From: Trissonchulus latispiculum
Lineage: Eukaryota; Nematoda; Enoplea; Enoplida; Ironidae
DNA: 64,000 bases
Direction: 5' to 3'
Assembly (NCBI GenBank): GCA_030248195.1
Contig: JASAND010028434.1
Coordinates: 62,001 to 126,000 of the forward strand
The position numbers and the translations under genes were made by a program. Below the pieces are notes generated by a model, which made no database searches, was not told where the DNA came from, and saw only the letters and a list, made by a program, of their open reading frames with translations. Shown here piece after piece: positions 46,901-59,200 of this stretch (position 1 is its first letter; each line of letters opens with the position of its first letter).

Positions 46901-49900
46901 AGTTGAATTAGGCAGAATGCCTAAATGGCATTCCAAATGAAATGCTGCGACTCGGAAATAAAATGAAATGTTGAAATCTCGGATCGCATGGCCAGGATTG
47001 CCTTCTCGACCTATTGAACTTGTCATGGCCCGGTGGGGAAATACCGCGTGCCTGGATGAGGGCGTAAATGATTCCGATATTGAGAAAAGGAAAACCCGCG
47101 GACGATGTTTCCTCCTATTGCCCCGTAAGCCCAACCAGCTGCATTGCCAAGCTATTCGAGAAGAGTGAAGGCTCGGCTGATGCACTGATTAGATGAAACG
47201 AAGACTGTTGGACGACCAACAGGCCGGATTCCGTCCTCTGCGCCTTATTCAGTTCACACAGACAATTTTTGCTGCTGAAAGCCCGCCTAAGTGGACTTTG
47301 CTCGTACTCATCGATTTTAAGGAAAGCATTTAACATCATCTGGAAACGGGTTTTGGTTCGGAAGATGATTGATATGGTCCTGCTCTAAATGCTTCGTCAG
47401 ATGGTCCAAGAATCTGCTATCAGATAGGCTTGGAAAGGTGGGGTTCACTGGTCGCAATGGCCCATACAGGAAATTCCATCATGGTGTACCTCTGGGAAAC
47501 TGCCTAATCGCCAACTCTGTTCCTCCCTTTTACAACGACATTCTGGCCAACCTGTAACGAGGTGTTCAGGCATCTCTGTTCGCCGACGACCTGGCTCTAT
47601 AGATTCAGAACTCAACCTGGCCTTAGCGGTAGATCTCATGCTGTATGTCTTGCACTCCATCCATCAACGGTCTGCAAAATGGAAGCTTATAGCAAATGCC
47701 ACCAAGCGCGAAGCCTCCTTCTTCACCACCTGGAATAAAGAAGCCAGCTACAGGCCCAGTCTTTCGATCGAAGCTGAGAACATTCTCTTCAAAGCCAACC
47801 CTGTCCTTCTCGGAGTAACCTTCCATAGACTTCTTAACTTTGGCCCACACATTGTCAATTTGAAAGCAAAGGCATGGCCAAGGCGAGGGTACTGTCGGCT
47901 GTGGCCTCGACTGATTGGGGGATGTGCAAAACATATCTCAGACTGCTGTACCTGAGCGTCGTCAAGTCAACAATTGAATATTGTAGAGGAGGATGGATGT
48001 TTTGTGCTGCGGATACTCATATCAACACTCTGGAAGTCATCCAAAATATGGCCGCCCGCTCCATTACCGGCTGCCTGTGAGCGGCATCAGTGGAACTGCT
48101 GCTACTGGAGGAAAATCTGATTCACTGATTCCTCAGGCGGCAGCAGCTAACTGCTCTGGCATATGAGAAATCTTTGCGGCTCCCACAGACAAACCCAAGG
48201 CGAACCCTTATGTGACCGAGCTGGTGCCAATCAATGATTTTTGAAGACCCAACTGTCCTGGCGAGGTGAGGACCGCACGATCCCCAAACAGTGCGGACTC
48301 GAAGATTGCACCAGAGACCTACTGCTGCTATCCGACAAGTGGCTGATGGACGATGCTTATTCACAGCAACTTGTGCCTACTTGAAAAAGCGATCCAGTCC
48401 CGGTGAAGCTGGCTGCCACCACTGTTACACTCGCAGCCTAGCCAAAACCGTCTCTCATCGTCTGGGCGGATGGAGTCGCTGCTGGTGGGGTGGAAAATGG
48501 TGGTAGTGGAATCTATGTAACTACCGGCGACGGTGACGAAGTAGCCAAGCTGAGCCATCCCGCCTGTAAATCCTGCTCTAGCTTCAGAGCGGAACATACT
48601 GCAATCTGTCAGGCAGTGTGATTCAAAGTATGTCCGAAAATTGCCTAAGTCTTTGGTCCACAAACTTAAAATAGTTCAAATACCCTACGACTGACAAAAA
48701 CAATTAGTTCATAATTGGATTTATGTACAATTGTTCAAGTTCTGGGCAAGCAAGCACAAAGAAGATTGCCCTATATCATTGCGTCCAGCGAATTCAAACA
48801 AACGACCACTGTGGTTACCTGCAGTAGTACAATAAAGTACGTGCAAAGCGAAACATGCAAAGCAACACCCAACTACAGTGCAAAAGGGTGCAGTTCTACT
48901 ACAGCACAGTACCAGGGAATACAAAAACACAGGAGCAAAAACCAAAGCCTAGTGCAAAAGAATATCATTCCCTATGTTATGTAAGGTCAATGCCTATCCG
49001 TCGAAACAAGGTCAAACCAGACCTATATCCACTCAATTCCTTCCTAGACTCTACCCTACTCTACCTTTCACATACTATTTTAGAAGAATAGAGACATCTT
49101 GCCAATCAGATGTTATAGCTTGTATCAGGGATGGAAACTGGGTCACGACGGGTCATTGGGTCATGGGTCGTTTTGGTCGCCATTTTTGCTTGGGTCACTG
49201 GGTCTTGGGTCACGAATTTTGTGAACCGGATGGGTCAGTGTGGGTCTGGGTCAAGCTTTCTGTGGGTCGCTTTGGGTCTGGGTCAGCAATTTTTATTGGG
49301 TCATTTTGGATCTGGGTCACAGGGTCTTACCAAAATTTAAATTGATCTGGCATTGTTCCAATTATACGTAAACCTGTCGCGGCTAAAAATTTTTTCGCGC
49401 CTTCGGCGCGAATTTTAAATTGAATTTAGTATTGTTTCTCTGGAATGAATAGTTAGCTGTGACTTGTCCGGCCATTATGTTTGCGTCGGTTCACGTAATA
49501 AAAGCCATGTACACTTCCATCGAAAATTTTAAATATTTTGCAATATCAATCAATCAGGACTGCCAAGCAAAATAACTATTACTGAAAAATAATGAATATG
49601 ACAAGATTAAGGAGGGGCGAACCTACAGCCTCCTTCAGAAGAATTTTTTGCTGGATTCTGACTAATTATTTACCGACCACTATTTACCAATTATTTACAA
49701 ATTTACATTGTATTGGCCTACACAGTGTCTCCGTGTCACAGTTTCAAAAACATTTCACAAAAGGATAATGTATAGTCAGTTTAGGTTGACTTATATTGGG
49801 TCATTTGGGTCTGGGTCACGATAATTCTTGGGTCAGCTGGGTCTGGGTCACGAAAACGACTGGGTCATTTGGGTCTGGGCCACGGAATTTTTAACATTCA

Positions 49901-52591
49901 TGAGTCGCCTTGGGTCTGGTTCAAATTTGCTTTTGGGTCAAGTGGGTCATGGGTCAGAAATAATGACCCAGTTTCCATCCCTGGCTTGTATAGCCACGGG
50001 GTGTATAAATTTGTAATTTAAGTCCTACATACTTCACGCCTTCGTGCAATGGTTGACTTGTTGAAAGAAAAGTTACGGCATTCAAGTAGTTCTTTGCTTT
50101 GTATATTACAGTGATATTGCTTTGCTGCAATTTCAGCCGTGAAAGTCGTCATTCGACCAGTCTACGTGGAAGTTTCCCCTTTTCCTATTTTCTCCTGCTG
50201 TGACAATAGGCACACTTATGAGTGCGAGCTCTATCTTTACTTCACCAGTGATTACAGTGGCGACACCTTAAAGTTTGACAGATACGAGTCGGGAGCAACT
50301 TTTGGTGCTATCAACGCAGGGTATGTTTCACTGGTTGGTGTAATCTAAAGCTTAAACCGAGCAGGGAATTAAAAAAATCTGTTTGGTTCAATCTAAAGCC
50401 GAAACACCGTGTTTTGAATTGCAGAATGCGTGAATTAGAGCTAAAATAATTAGGAAACGCATTCTCACTGGCAACTGTAGGTTAGCTTGCAATGTTGTTG
50501 GCCGGGGCGGTCAATATCAGATTTATATTTTATGACGGTCGACGGCCACCAATCCCTACGGTCGCCTTATGATATACGGGGCCGATCGATATTATCAACG
50601 TCTAAACCCAGGTTATGTCGCTAATCAGGGTTAAAATTAGGTGTTAATGTTAAAGATAGGCTATAGTAAACACAGACTTGTGACTTAAGGGGGGGCTACG
50701 AATTTCACTAAAAGTTCGATGTTGGAAAAGCTAGCTAGTCTTTTGCCATATAATAGTATTAGGTTTGGTGTAAAATAGTTTAAAGTTTGAAAGAATTCCA
50801 TGCAGCGTAGCGTCCTGTGGAGCCACCAGAAGTTGGTGTTGTCGGTCCTAAGCTCGACATGACACGTACACAAACTTTGCCTCGGCCTGATCGCTATGCT
50901 CAAGGTACGGTACCCAAATTTTCCAGAAATAGTACTGACATATAGCGCTTTGATATCGTGTAAAATAATCCTTAGATCAGTGTATACTTTTCTGTGCGAT
51001 ACAATCAAAGTTCGAAAAATTAGGTGTTGTAGGTCTATACGGGTGGAGGTTAACTAACGTCTAATGAGCTATGGTTTATCAAAGGAGCCCAACTTTGCTC
51101 CAATTAATACTCCAAGTATCTGTCTTAACTCTTGCATAACCGATATTGTCGCCGTTTTCTGGTGCCATTTCGAAGATGTGAGTCAATTACTCCAAAGTAC
51201 TGTGACAGAATCGGCTGAAACCTTGCGCATTACAGGCCAGTGAGTGTACCAAGATGTGCCGAAAGCTAGGTCACTAAACCTCGCTCCAATGTTTGGAAAT
51301 GCTAGATTGATTTCTCGAAGTATGGATGGCGATCGCTCCAAAAAGCTCTAAGACAGTTGTAAGCGCATACTGAACGAAGGAAGCGTCATATCGAAAAACG
51401 GATTTCATAATTGAATTCAACAGGTCAAATAACCCCTATAAGCACCTTTTCGGCAAAATCGGAGACAAAAATTTTTTGACCCCATTTTTACTGCGCTTAG
51501 CTAGCTTTTCAGGCCTAAAAATAAGGGTTATTTCTTAACAAAAAGTTTGCTAGCACACAAACCAGAAAACCAAAACCCTCGAAACTCACAGACAGCTTGC
51601 CCCTATTAGAGCCTAATATTTGGTAAAAAGCTGGCGTAGGCTAGGGGCTGTCAATTTTATTAGATCGATAACGGCGCGCGGTCACAACGCAACCGCAAAA
51701 TCACTGTTAACTTCTGTACTGTAGCTGAAATACTGAATAGATCGTGCTATATTCTCAACAAATTAAAGTTTTACTGGACGACTATAATCAAAATAATCTT
51801 GACGTTTAAATATCCACATTTAGCCTCGGATTTAGTTTCATAGTCTGCGCCCTTTTTCCTCATCATCTTCCTTTTCCAGCGCCGACAGCACTAGGACAAA
51901 AGCTGGATATGCATCAAGGAGGATCGTGGTTTGGAAGCTAGAGCTCATACTTACACAGACTGTAAAAAGCCTGCTTGAGTCTAGCCAGCCAGTGCAGTCA
52001 GTGTACACGTACACCTACATTTTTCTAATATAACATCCGAAAATCAACATATATAGCTCCACTGCAAACTGCTCCAGGCCGGTAGCCGACCGGCCGGCCT
52101 CAAGCACTAGTCACATCTGGCGCCGATGTTATCAAAGTCTAAACCTAGGTTAAGTCGCAAATCCTGGTTAACTTTGCTATCTTTAACACATGAAATAAAC
52201 CTGGGTTTAAGACAATCCGGTTTTAGGGGTTTAGGCGTTGATAACATCGGCCCCTGGTGCAATCGGGAGCATAACAATGGGCAAATATACATCAAAGAAA
52301 GTTTTACTGATGTCTATCGATGGCTTTAATTTTAGGAGCAACTGCCAGCCATTCTGTCACCCATTTTCAGTAATTAATCGGATCAACTTCAACGGTTCTG
52401 AGAAAGCCTTTACAATCCAGAAAAAGTTCACCGTAGCGATCTGGGAACAAGATCCAGAGCAGGATGAAGTCTACGGAGGTCAGCATGCGGTCATTGGTGA
52501 CTGGAACTATGGCGGATTCAATGAGCTGACCTTCGAAAATAAATACTACCATGGCTGTGTGGCTAGAGCAAAGATACTGTATAAATGCTGA
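43970..52591 (+). CDS. Predicted extracellular Cys-rich protein, 3' exons
   Basis: Two well-supported exons: 50137-50320 (acceptor TTTCAG, donor GTATGT) and 52336-52591 (acceptor TTTTAG, stop TGA at 52589-52591). They join in phase through a split Gly codon. A third, 43970-44042, is phase-compatible (acceptor CCCGCAG, donor GTAGGT) and less certain. The protein segment has many Cys residues (FSCCDN, YECELYLYF, SNCQPFCHPF, YYHGCVARAKILYKC) and alternating beta-strand-like stretches, suggesting a disulfide-bonded extracellular beta domain. A start codon and signal peptide would lie upstream of the first listed exon. AATAAA at 52637-52642 lies 46 bases after the stop. The introns hold a decayed LINE, a hAT MITE and GTTATCAA-type MITEs. 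I do not recognise the family; a weak resemblance to C2-like domains is only a guess. Confidence 0.55.
44700..48640 (+). pseudogene. Decayed LINE with endonuclease, reverse transcriptase and RNase H remnants
   Basis: Pieces in shifting plus-strand frames follow LINE order. At 44730-45000 is an APE-type endonuclease start (VRILQ..., VDLMLVQESW, IQGFDE). At 45010-45240 it continues (NFTLVNLYVP, and an LNAHP stretch with DVGNSLANWMSAIP). At 47100-47560 are reverse transcriptase pieces (QQAGFR, LIDFKEAF, HHGVPLGN), then FADDLAL near 47580. Finger/thumb and connection segments run to 48080, and an RNase H remnant (WADGVAAGGVENGGSGIY) at 48460-48600. An RNase H after the RT points to the I/Jockey/R1-like group, without a firmer call. 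Many frameshifts and stops show it is dead. It is interrupted by a MITE at 45827-46661 and lies in an intron of the Cys-rich gene. Confidence 0.75.
45827..46661. mobile_element. MITE with GGGGCCAATGTTATCAA ends and CAACCCGGGTTGAA repeats
   Basis: The left end GGGGCCAATGTTATCAA is matched inverted at the right end (TTGATAACACTGGCCCC). Inside both ends are dense GGGTTGAACCC-type units. No coding capacity. It interrupts the decayed LINE between its endonuclease and reverse transcriptase parts. I did not find a clear target duplication, so the superfamily is unassigned. Confidence 0.7.
48641..49117. other. Intronic stretch after the LINE remnant
   Basis: No coding or RNA feature is supported. 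It separates the LINE remnant from the next hAT MITE. Confidence 0.4.
49126..49983 (+). mobile_element. hAT MITE, GGGTC family, copy 2
   Basis: Starts CAGGGATGGAAACTGGGTCA and ends in its reverse complement, flanked by an exact 8-bp duplication GCTTGTAT (49118-49125 and 49984-49991). GGGTCTGGGTCA units crowd both ends, and a palindrome centred near 49402 (TTCGCGCC...GGCGCGAA) matches copies 1 and 3. No transposase. Confidence 0.92.
50578..50665 (+). repeat. Partial copy of the GTTATCAA MITE family
   Basis: GGGGCCGATCGATATTATCA followed by AACGTCTAAACCCAGGTTA matches the left half of the element at 52119-52254. The right end is not seen. Confidence 0.6.
50666..52118. other. Intron of the Cys-rich gene
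   Basis: No gene or repeat boundary is visible. Frames such as the minus-strand one at 50685-51008 carry no recognisable motif. Confidence 0.4.
52119..52254. mobile_element. Short MITE with GCCGATGTTATCAA ends
   Basis: A 136-bp element with inverted ends (GGCGCCGATGTTATCAA and TTGATAACATCGGCCCC) and TCTAAACCTAGG / CCTGGGTTTA inner pairs. It ends about 80 bases before the acceptor of the last exon of the Cys-rich gene. No coding capacity. Confidence 0.75.
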
Positions 52592-52636
52592 AATAATAGT
52601 GTGGAGTTATACGGCTAAGTTAGGACGTATTAGAGA

Positions 52637-52642
52637 AATAAA
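52637..52642 (+). promoter_or_regulatory. Polyadenylation signal AATAAA
   Basis: A canonical AATAAA lies 46 bases after the stop codon of the Cys-rich gene and is followed by a T-rich/GT stretch (TTTTATTGTGACATTGTG). Confidence 0.6.
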
Positions 52643-53201
52643 ATGTGCATTTTATTGTGACATTGTGTTTTAGGAAGGCAGACAAGCTGTAGGCAGTTTT
52701 GGATTCGCAGAGTCGGAAGTAACGCTCAGCGAACAATCCTTAGTTTTCGATGCATCTGTCCGGTTCGGTGTCGGCGTGCTTGAGCCTGTTCTCTGAAACT
52801 TCGCTAGGGGCAGAGTTCGGGCAGATATTAGTGGCACTTTCGGTTCGGGGGTCAATAGTATATAAGTAGCCGTGATGACACTTCCGATGTAGCGGCAATT
52901 ATTCAGTGTCAGATCTTACTAACTCTTTTCTGTCTAATACACTCTATCCTTGCAGGAGAAAACGTCTGTAGTGTGGCAGATAGCGAAAAATGAATTGTAT
53001 CCTCCTCTTACGGTTGTGAGCACATGTCGCACTCATTTTTTATTTGATTGACTTGGATATGTACCAGCATCCAATCATAGTTACATATTTGGTCAATTCA
53101 AAGTAGGATCAAGTCACACCAATCTTTCGGATATGCTACTATATTGACTGTAGGAGTTGCAATACGATAAAAAATGTAATTTAATTGTGAATGCTGCTTT
53201 T

Positions 53202-56200
53202 CTATAATCTAAATGGAATGGGTGGAAAACTGTTACAGTCTTCATTTGCCAGTATTAGGGGGAATATTTTCTGGTACAAATCAACTGCTTTATGTAAATC
53301 TTCAATTCTGATAAATTCATTGGGGCCATGCGCATCCGTAATTGAGCCGGGACCGATTAAAGCCTTCATCACATTTGATTCTAATTTCATGTAGGGTAGA
53401 TCAGTGTTGAAAGCAGCGATATCAGAAGGAATAGTCGGCACTTCAGAAAAATGATATGGATTGTTTTCGGTGATAGGCTGGATTTCGACATTGTGAGATT
53501 TGACGATTTCTGAAACGGAAGCTTAGAAAAAACAAATATTACAAATGTTTACCTAAACTATTTTGATTGCTTTGGCCTTATACCTACGATTAGCCTGTGC
53601 TGTGATCAAGCAAAAGACCAGCATTTAACATTTTCTCTTATTCCAAATGAAAATTTGCTTCGGCTTAAAAACCCAAAAATTATACCAAATATGGTTTGAG
53701 GAAATTTTCTCACTCGATAAAGTTTTCATTATTTCTTGACAGGATGTAACTACTCTGAACATTATGACAGCCTCAGCGTTGGCTGCGGTGATATTAGCCG
53801 CTGCACCGCCACTGATTTCTCCAATGTTCAGAGTGGTTGGTCCCAACTTCGGATCCGTGGGCCACTCATGTCTTTTCAAATCCGTTAAGGCGCCCAAAAG
53901 ATTGTCAATGGCAGAATGTCCGAGATGAGGATAGCCGGAATGAGCCGCCTTCCCATGAGCTATAAGCTTTACCTAAAACAAGCAAAAAATAAAAGATTGC
54001 GTATTGCTTAAAACCTTCGATTTTAGTTAGCCCTGGTGTAATTTACAATGCTGTGTGCAGAAGAATTCAGAGTTCTAAATGGGCATCTGTATTGTCCATG
54101 AGATTCCTCATAAAAATTCGGAACCCGAAGCTTTAAGAGTGCTATCTCTCGAAAAGGATGCTTGAGCTGGTATAAACTCTCTGTTTCTTTTCTACCCTAA
54201 TTTTGGTTTATATAGTTTTAGTTTTACTTTAGTTTAGCGTGGTTAGTTTAGTTTCACTTCTGTAAGTTCATTTTTGTTAAATCTAATTTGAGTTCAGTTA
54301 TACTCCTGAAGTACCTTCACAATTCCTTTCTGGGCAACCAAAGCTTTGAGTCCAGTTGGCTCACCACAAATGACCACCGATGGTTTCAATCCCAGTTCGT
54401 TAGACTTCTTGGCTCCCCTATGCGTAGTTTCCTCTTCAACATTCAACAAGAAGCCAACTTCATTTCTTAGCGCTTCAGGCATCTGAAGGGCTGCAAAAAT
54501 CATCGCACTGAAAACGCCCTTTGCATCGCAGGCACCTCGACCTCTAATTTCCCTCCTATCTGGACTATAGCTGGGCGGAATGTAGGGAGGGACTGTGTCC
54601 ATATGGCTATTAAATAGGAATTTAGGACCCGGATTTCCGGGAGACCAGGGTTTGGCTGTAGCGAGCAGATTAAAGGGACCATCTCCATTCTCCAGAAATT
54701 GTCGATGAACAAACCAGCCCCCGGCCTCGAACCACTGGGCCAGGGATTCTCCAACGGCCTGCTCCTTCCCTGAGGTTGACTCAATCCGCATCAGAGACAG
54801 GAGGAATGAAGTAACGTCAGTATCATCGAGTTTCTGAAATAAATATAAAAAGGAGATTATTGTAGGCAAAGAATAAAATATTATTGTTATCAAATATAGC
54901 TTTCTACGATATCTTATAGATTTACGTTAGATGCATTTAACAGTTACATAAATTTTAAGTTCATAAACGCACGACACACTACGTAGTATGTACAGCTTAA
55001 CACTAGTCATACGATATTTTGCGTCTGCTGTGTTAAACGAGCTCACCTCTACTTTCAATGGGGCCACAGGCAGTGCAATGGGAACTGTCGGCTCTCTTTG
55101 ATGCCTTTGAAGACCTCCGACTAGTGTTCGACGAACAACAAGATCAGAAGGACATCCAAAAATGAAAGCATCCAGAAGGCTGTCCGGCGGGGAGGAAGAA
55201 AGTCTGTCATTAGTTAAGTCTAAAGTGATTAAATTAATTATTAATCAGCTTCGTTGATTCTGAATTTACTATTTAATATGCGATTAAACTAAAATAAATT
55301 GGATAGCTGCCACAAATTCCTGCAGCGTCCAATCGAATTTATTCCAGTTCAATTGCATATGAATATACGGTTATCAACACTTGACGATAACGTAGGGGAT
55401 TAGCTAATCAACTACGTTTTCGTTCAAACTCCTACAAAAACAACGGTAAGTAATACTAATAACAAAATTTTGATATTAATCCGTCGAACACCACGCAAGC
55501 TCAGTCTATTTGGAAGATTGAGATGCGTTTCACACTTTTCCTATTATAGCCTCCTGGTATCGCAAAAGCTTTTACATCTAGTGTATTTATTAGTTTTATT
55601 TATAGTTTAAGATATTTTTGGTACACGATCCACTCGACAAACCTAATGTAATGAGGTCAGCCCATTTTCCCACTTCCAGACTCCCCGCATCCACCAGCAG
55701 CGATCGAGCCCCATTCACTGTGGCCGCGCGGAGTAGAGTGGCTGCGGCTTCTCCGGGCGGCTTCAAGGGGAATCCTCTTTTAACGCATCGCATCTGCTGA
55801 CTGTAAAGGCACCATCGCATCTCCTCGGCGAAACAGATCCGTTCATTGCAATCAGTGCCTAAGCACCTGAAATAAATATTATAAGCAACAAATATACATT
55901 ATGATATCCGTTAGATTAAGCAACAAGAAATAAAAATGCTCCTCTGGAGCATGAAAAAGTAATATGGGTGATGGTGAGGTTGCAAAATCAAGAGAGGACT
56001 AGTCTTTAAAATGCTTAATATGGGGCTAGGTTAAAAAATAGAAGAGGACTAGGTTGTGAGCGAATTAATATGGGCACAGCTTCGCCGAACAACCCATATT
56101 CGCGGTTTGTAAATGTAAATTATTATGCATATCCACGATACATTTGGTTTATAGTTCATAAATAACCTACAGCTACGGTATGTGCTCGAGCTTTATTCGA

Positions 56201-59200
56201 ACTTTTATTTTAGCAAACGTTTTCTTCGATAACTGCTTCATACTAACCAGCGCATTTTACGTATCCATTTATACGGAAAATTTATATTCAAGAATAATTT
56301 AGGACTCTCCCACGATCTTCTATTTCCTCCTGACTTGGACCAATAGCTTTAGCATCATATCCTTAGACCTCTCCTAGTAGTAGAGCCTGCGGTAGTTCAA
56401 CACAACAAAATGGTGATAATTTACGTATATATTCCTAGCAGCTAGTCTAACAGTACATGCAAACAGCTATATTCGATGAGTATTCAACTGCTTAAATTTT
56501 TTATTGACTGACATTGATAGCTCTAAGCTAAGACGAAACGTGAAATCCCGCGAATATGGGTTGTTCGGCGAAGCTGTGCCCATATTAATTCGCTCACAAC
56601 CTAGTCCTCTTCTATTTTTTAACCTAGCCCCATATTAAGCATTTTAAAGACTAGTCCTCTCTTGATTTTGCAACCTCACCATCACCCATATTACTTTTTC
56701 ATGCTCCAGAGGAGCATTTTTATTTCTTGTCCTTCTGTCATTTTAAAGGATCCCTTTCCAGCAATGCGGTAATGGATACAAGGAGCTTGAACAGTGCCAT
56801 GCTAAACGAGCGTAGTCGATTTACAATATATGCCCCCAACAAAACGCCGAAAAACGCTGTTTTAAGGGGTTTGACCAGTGGTCAATAGGACTCCTAGGCC
56901 GTAGTGACCAGTGGTCACTGGCCGAAGTGACCAGTGGTCACTTCCGTCGGTTTCGGCAATATGCCCATTGGAACGAGCGTAGTGGATTTACTATATATGC
57001 CCCCTACCAAAACGCCAAAAAACGCAGTTTTGGGCCGTTTGACCAGTGGTAAATAGGCCATATAGGCTGAAGTGACCAGTGGTCACTTCCGTCGGTTTCG
57101 GCGATATGCCCATTGAAACGAGCGTAGTCGATTTACTATATATGCCCCCGACCAAAACGCCGAAAAACGCAGTTTTAGGCCGTTTGACCAGTGGTCAATA
57201 GGCCCCATAGGCTGTAGTGACCAGTGGTCACTTCCATCGGTTTCGGCGATATGCCCATTGGAACGAGCGTAGTGGATTTACTATATATGCCCCCGACCAA
57301 AACGCAGAAAAGCGCAGTTTTAGGCCGTTTGACCAGTGGTCAATAGGCCCCATAGGCTGTAGTGACCAGTGGTCACTTCCATCGGTTTCGGCGATATGCC
57401 CATTGAAACGAGCGTAGTCGATTTACTATATATGCCCCCGACCAAAACGCAGAAAAGCGCAGTTTTAGGCCGTTTGACCAGTGGTCAATAGGCCCCGTAG
57501 GCTGTAGTGACCAGTGGTCACTTCCGTCGGTTTCGGCGATATGCCCATTGAAACGAGCGTAGTCGATTCACTATATATGCCCCCCACCAAAACGCCGAAA
57601 AATGCAGTTTTAGGCCGTTTGACCAGTGGTCAATAGGCCCCACTGGCTGTAGTGACCAGTGGTCACTTCCATCGGTTTCGGCGATATGACGATTGAAACG
57701 AGCGTAGTCGATTTACTATATATGCCCCCGACCAAAACGCCGAAAAGCACAGTTTTAGGCCGTTTGACCAGTGGTCAATAGGCCCCATAGGCTGTAGTGA
57801 CCAGTGGTCACTTCCGTCGATTTCGGCGATATGCCCATTGAAACGAGCGTAGTCGATTTACTATATTTGCCCCTGACCAAAACGGCGAAAAACGCTGTTT
57901 AGAGTGAGTTTTCCCAACATTGACCCTGGGCGAGGAACCACGGGAGCCATGCTGACCAGTGGTCAGTTCGGGCGGTATCGGCAGTATGCTCATCGTTTGC
58001 AGCGACCCCGATTTACTATATATGGGTACCACCCCAAGGCCGAAAAACGCCATTCTTAGTGACTTTTAGGCCATTTCTAGTAAAAGTGGGGCTTAGAAAC
58101 TTTTCGCCCAAACAGGCCAAAAAAATGCAAAGTTTGGGCCCATCTCCTGAAAGCTAGGGAGCAAAATTAAAAAATCCCCCTCGTTACTTTATGCACCCCT
58201 ACTGGTAATTTTCAACAAAAGATACTAGACCTCTCCAGCTTCTACCCAGTTCTAGAAAAGTGTGACCAAAATTTGCGAAAAATAGCGAAAGTCCGACTTT
58301 GGGACCTTGGCACAGAGCCAAAATTGGCCAGGTGCCAAAATGACCAAAAAAAGGTAGCATGGGGGGATCCTGTCTACCAACATATAATAGTAGTATGGTG
58401 CCAAAATGCCCACATCGTTCCAACACTTAGCCGTAAAATGCATTTCCAATAAGCGTTATTCACCGAGAAAAAAAAAAACAAACGCACCGTAACTATCGCC
58501 TAGTGCAAAAATTCGAAGTTTCGAATTCGAACCAAAAGTATGGTGGTACTTGTAGTACTACTCGAGTTGTTTACGATGGTAACCTTTTTACCACCGCCGG
58601 ACCTCTAATTAGCTGGCACCAGGCCAACACGGTCTCCAGAGGGCCGCGCAGACGCCTTTATACCCATATTATGTAGGGGCGCTATCGCGCCCCTACATAA
58701 TACGTAATATATGATATACCATTTCATGTAAGTGTTGTAAAAACTAAAACAGCCATGTTGACATCTTGGCCTGAATTTTTGTGTGCTAACAATAACAAGG
58801 TCAACCCGTTTTTACGCCAATTTAAGGATGCGTAAAACGCTACACTAGTGGCTCAATAAGCTAATTGTTCGAAGATAAAATGTTTGAGCTGTTATTGCTC
58901 TACTCCAACCAAATCCCACCATAAAGACAATAAAGTTAGTTGTGGTTGCGTTGATGCTCTCTCTCTCTGTTCGGGAATCTCGCTAGGCATAGATTGGTGT
59001 TGCCACCTTTTGCTTCTCCCCATCAGTCATATCTAGTATGACCCTCACTATGTCGCCTGGATGCCGTCCCAGAGTGGGAGGCTGGAGGGAGCCCGTCGTG
59101 TGGCCTTTCGGCTCAGGGTTATATAACCTCCATTAAGTTTTCATGCGTATAGCAGTGGAGCACAGCGTCTTTCGATGCTCCAAGCCCCTAGCGCAGATGG

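Noticed and set aside
54294..54893. A separate M20 gene starting at ATG 54893 with a hydrophobic leader
   Set aside because: The leader is the translated polypyrimidine tract and TTTCAG acceptor of an intron. The in-phase join to exon 7 is more economical, though transcripts are needed.
56804..58030. A CRISPR-like array
   Set aside because: Units are head-to-tail copies of the whole 145 bases with no unique spacers. It is a satellite in animal DNA.
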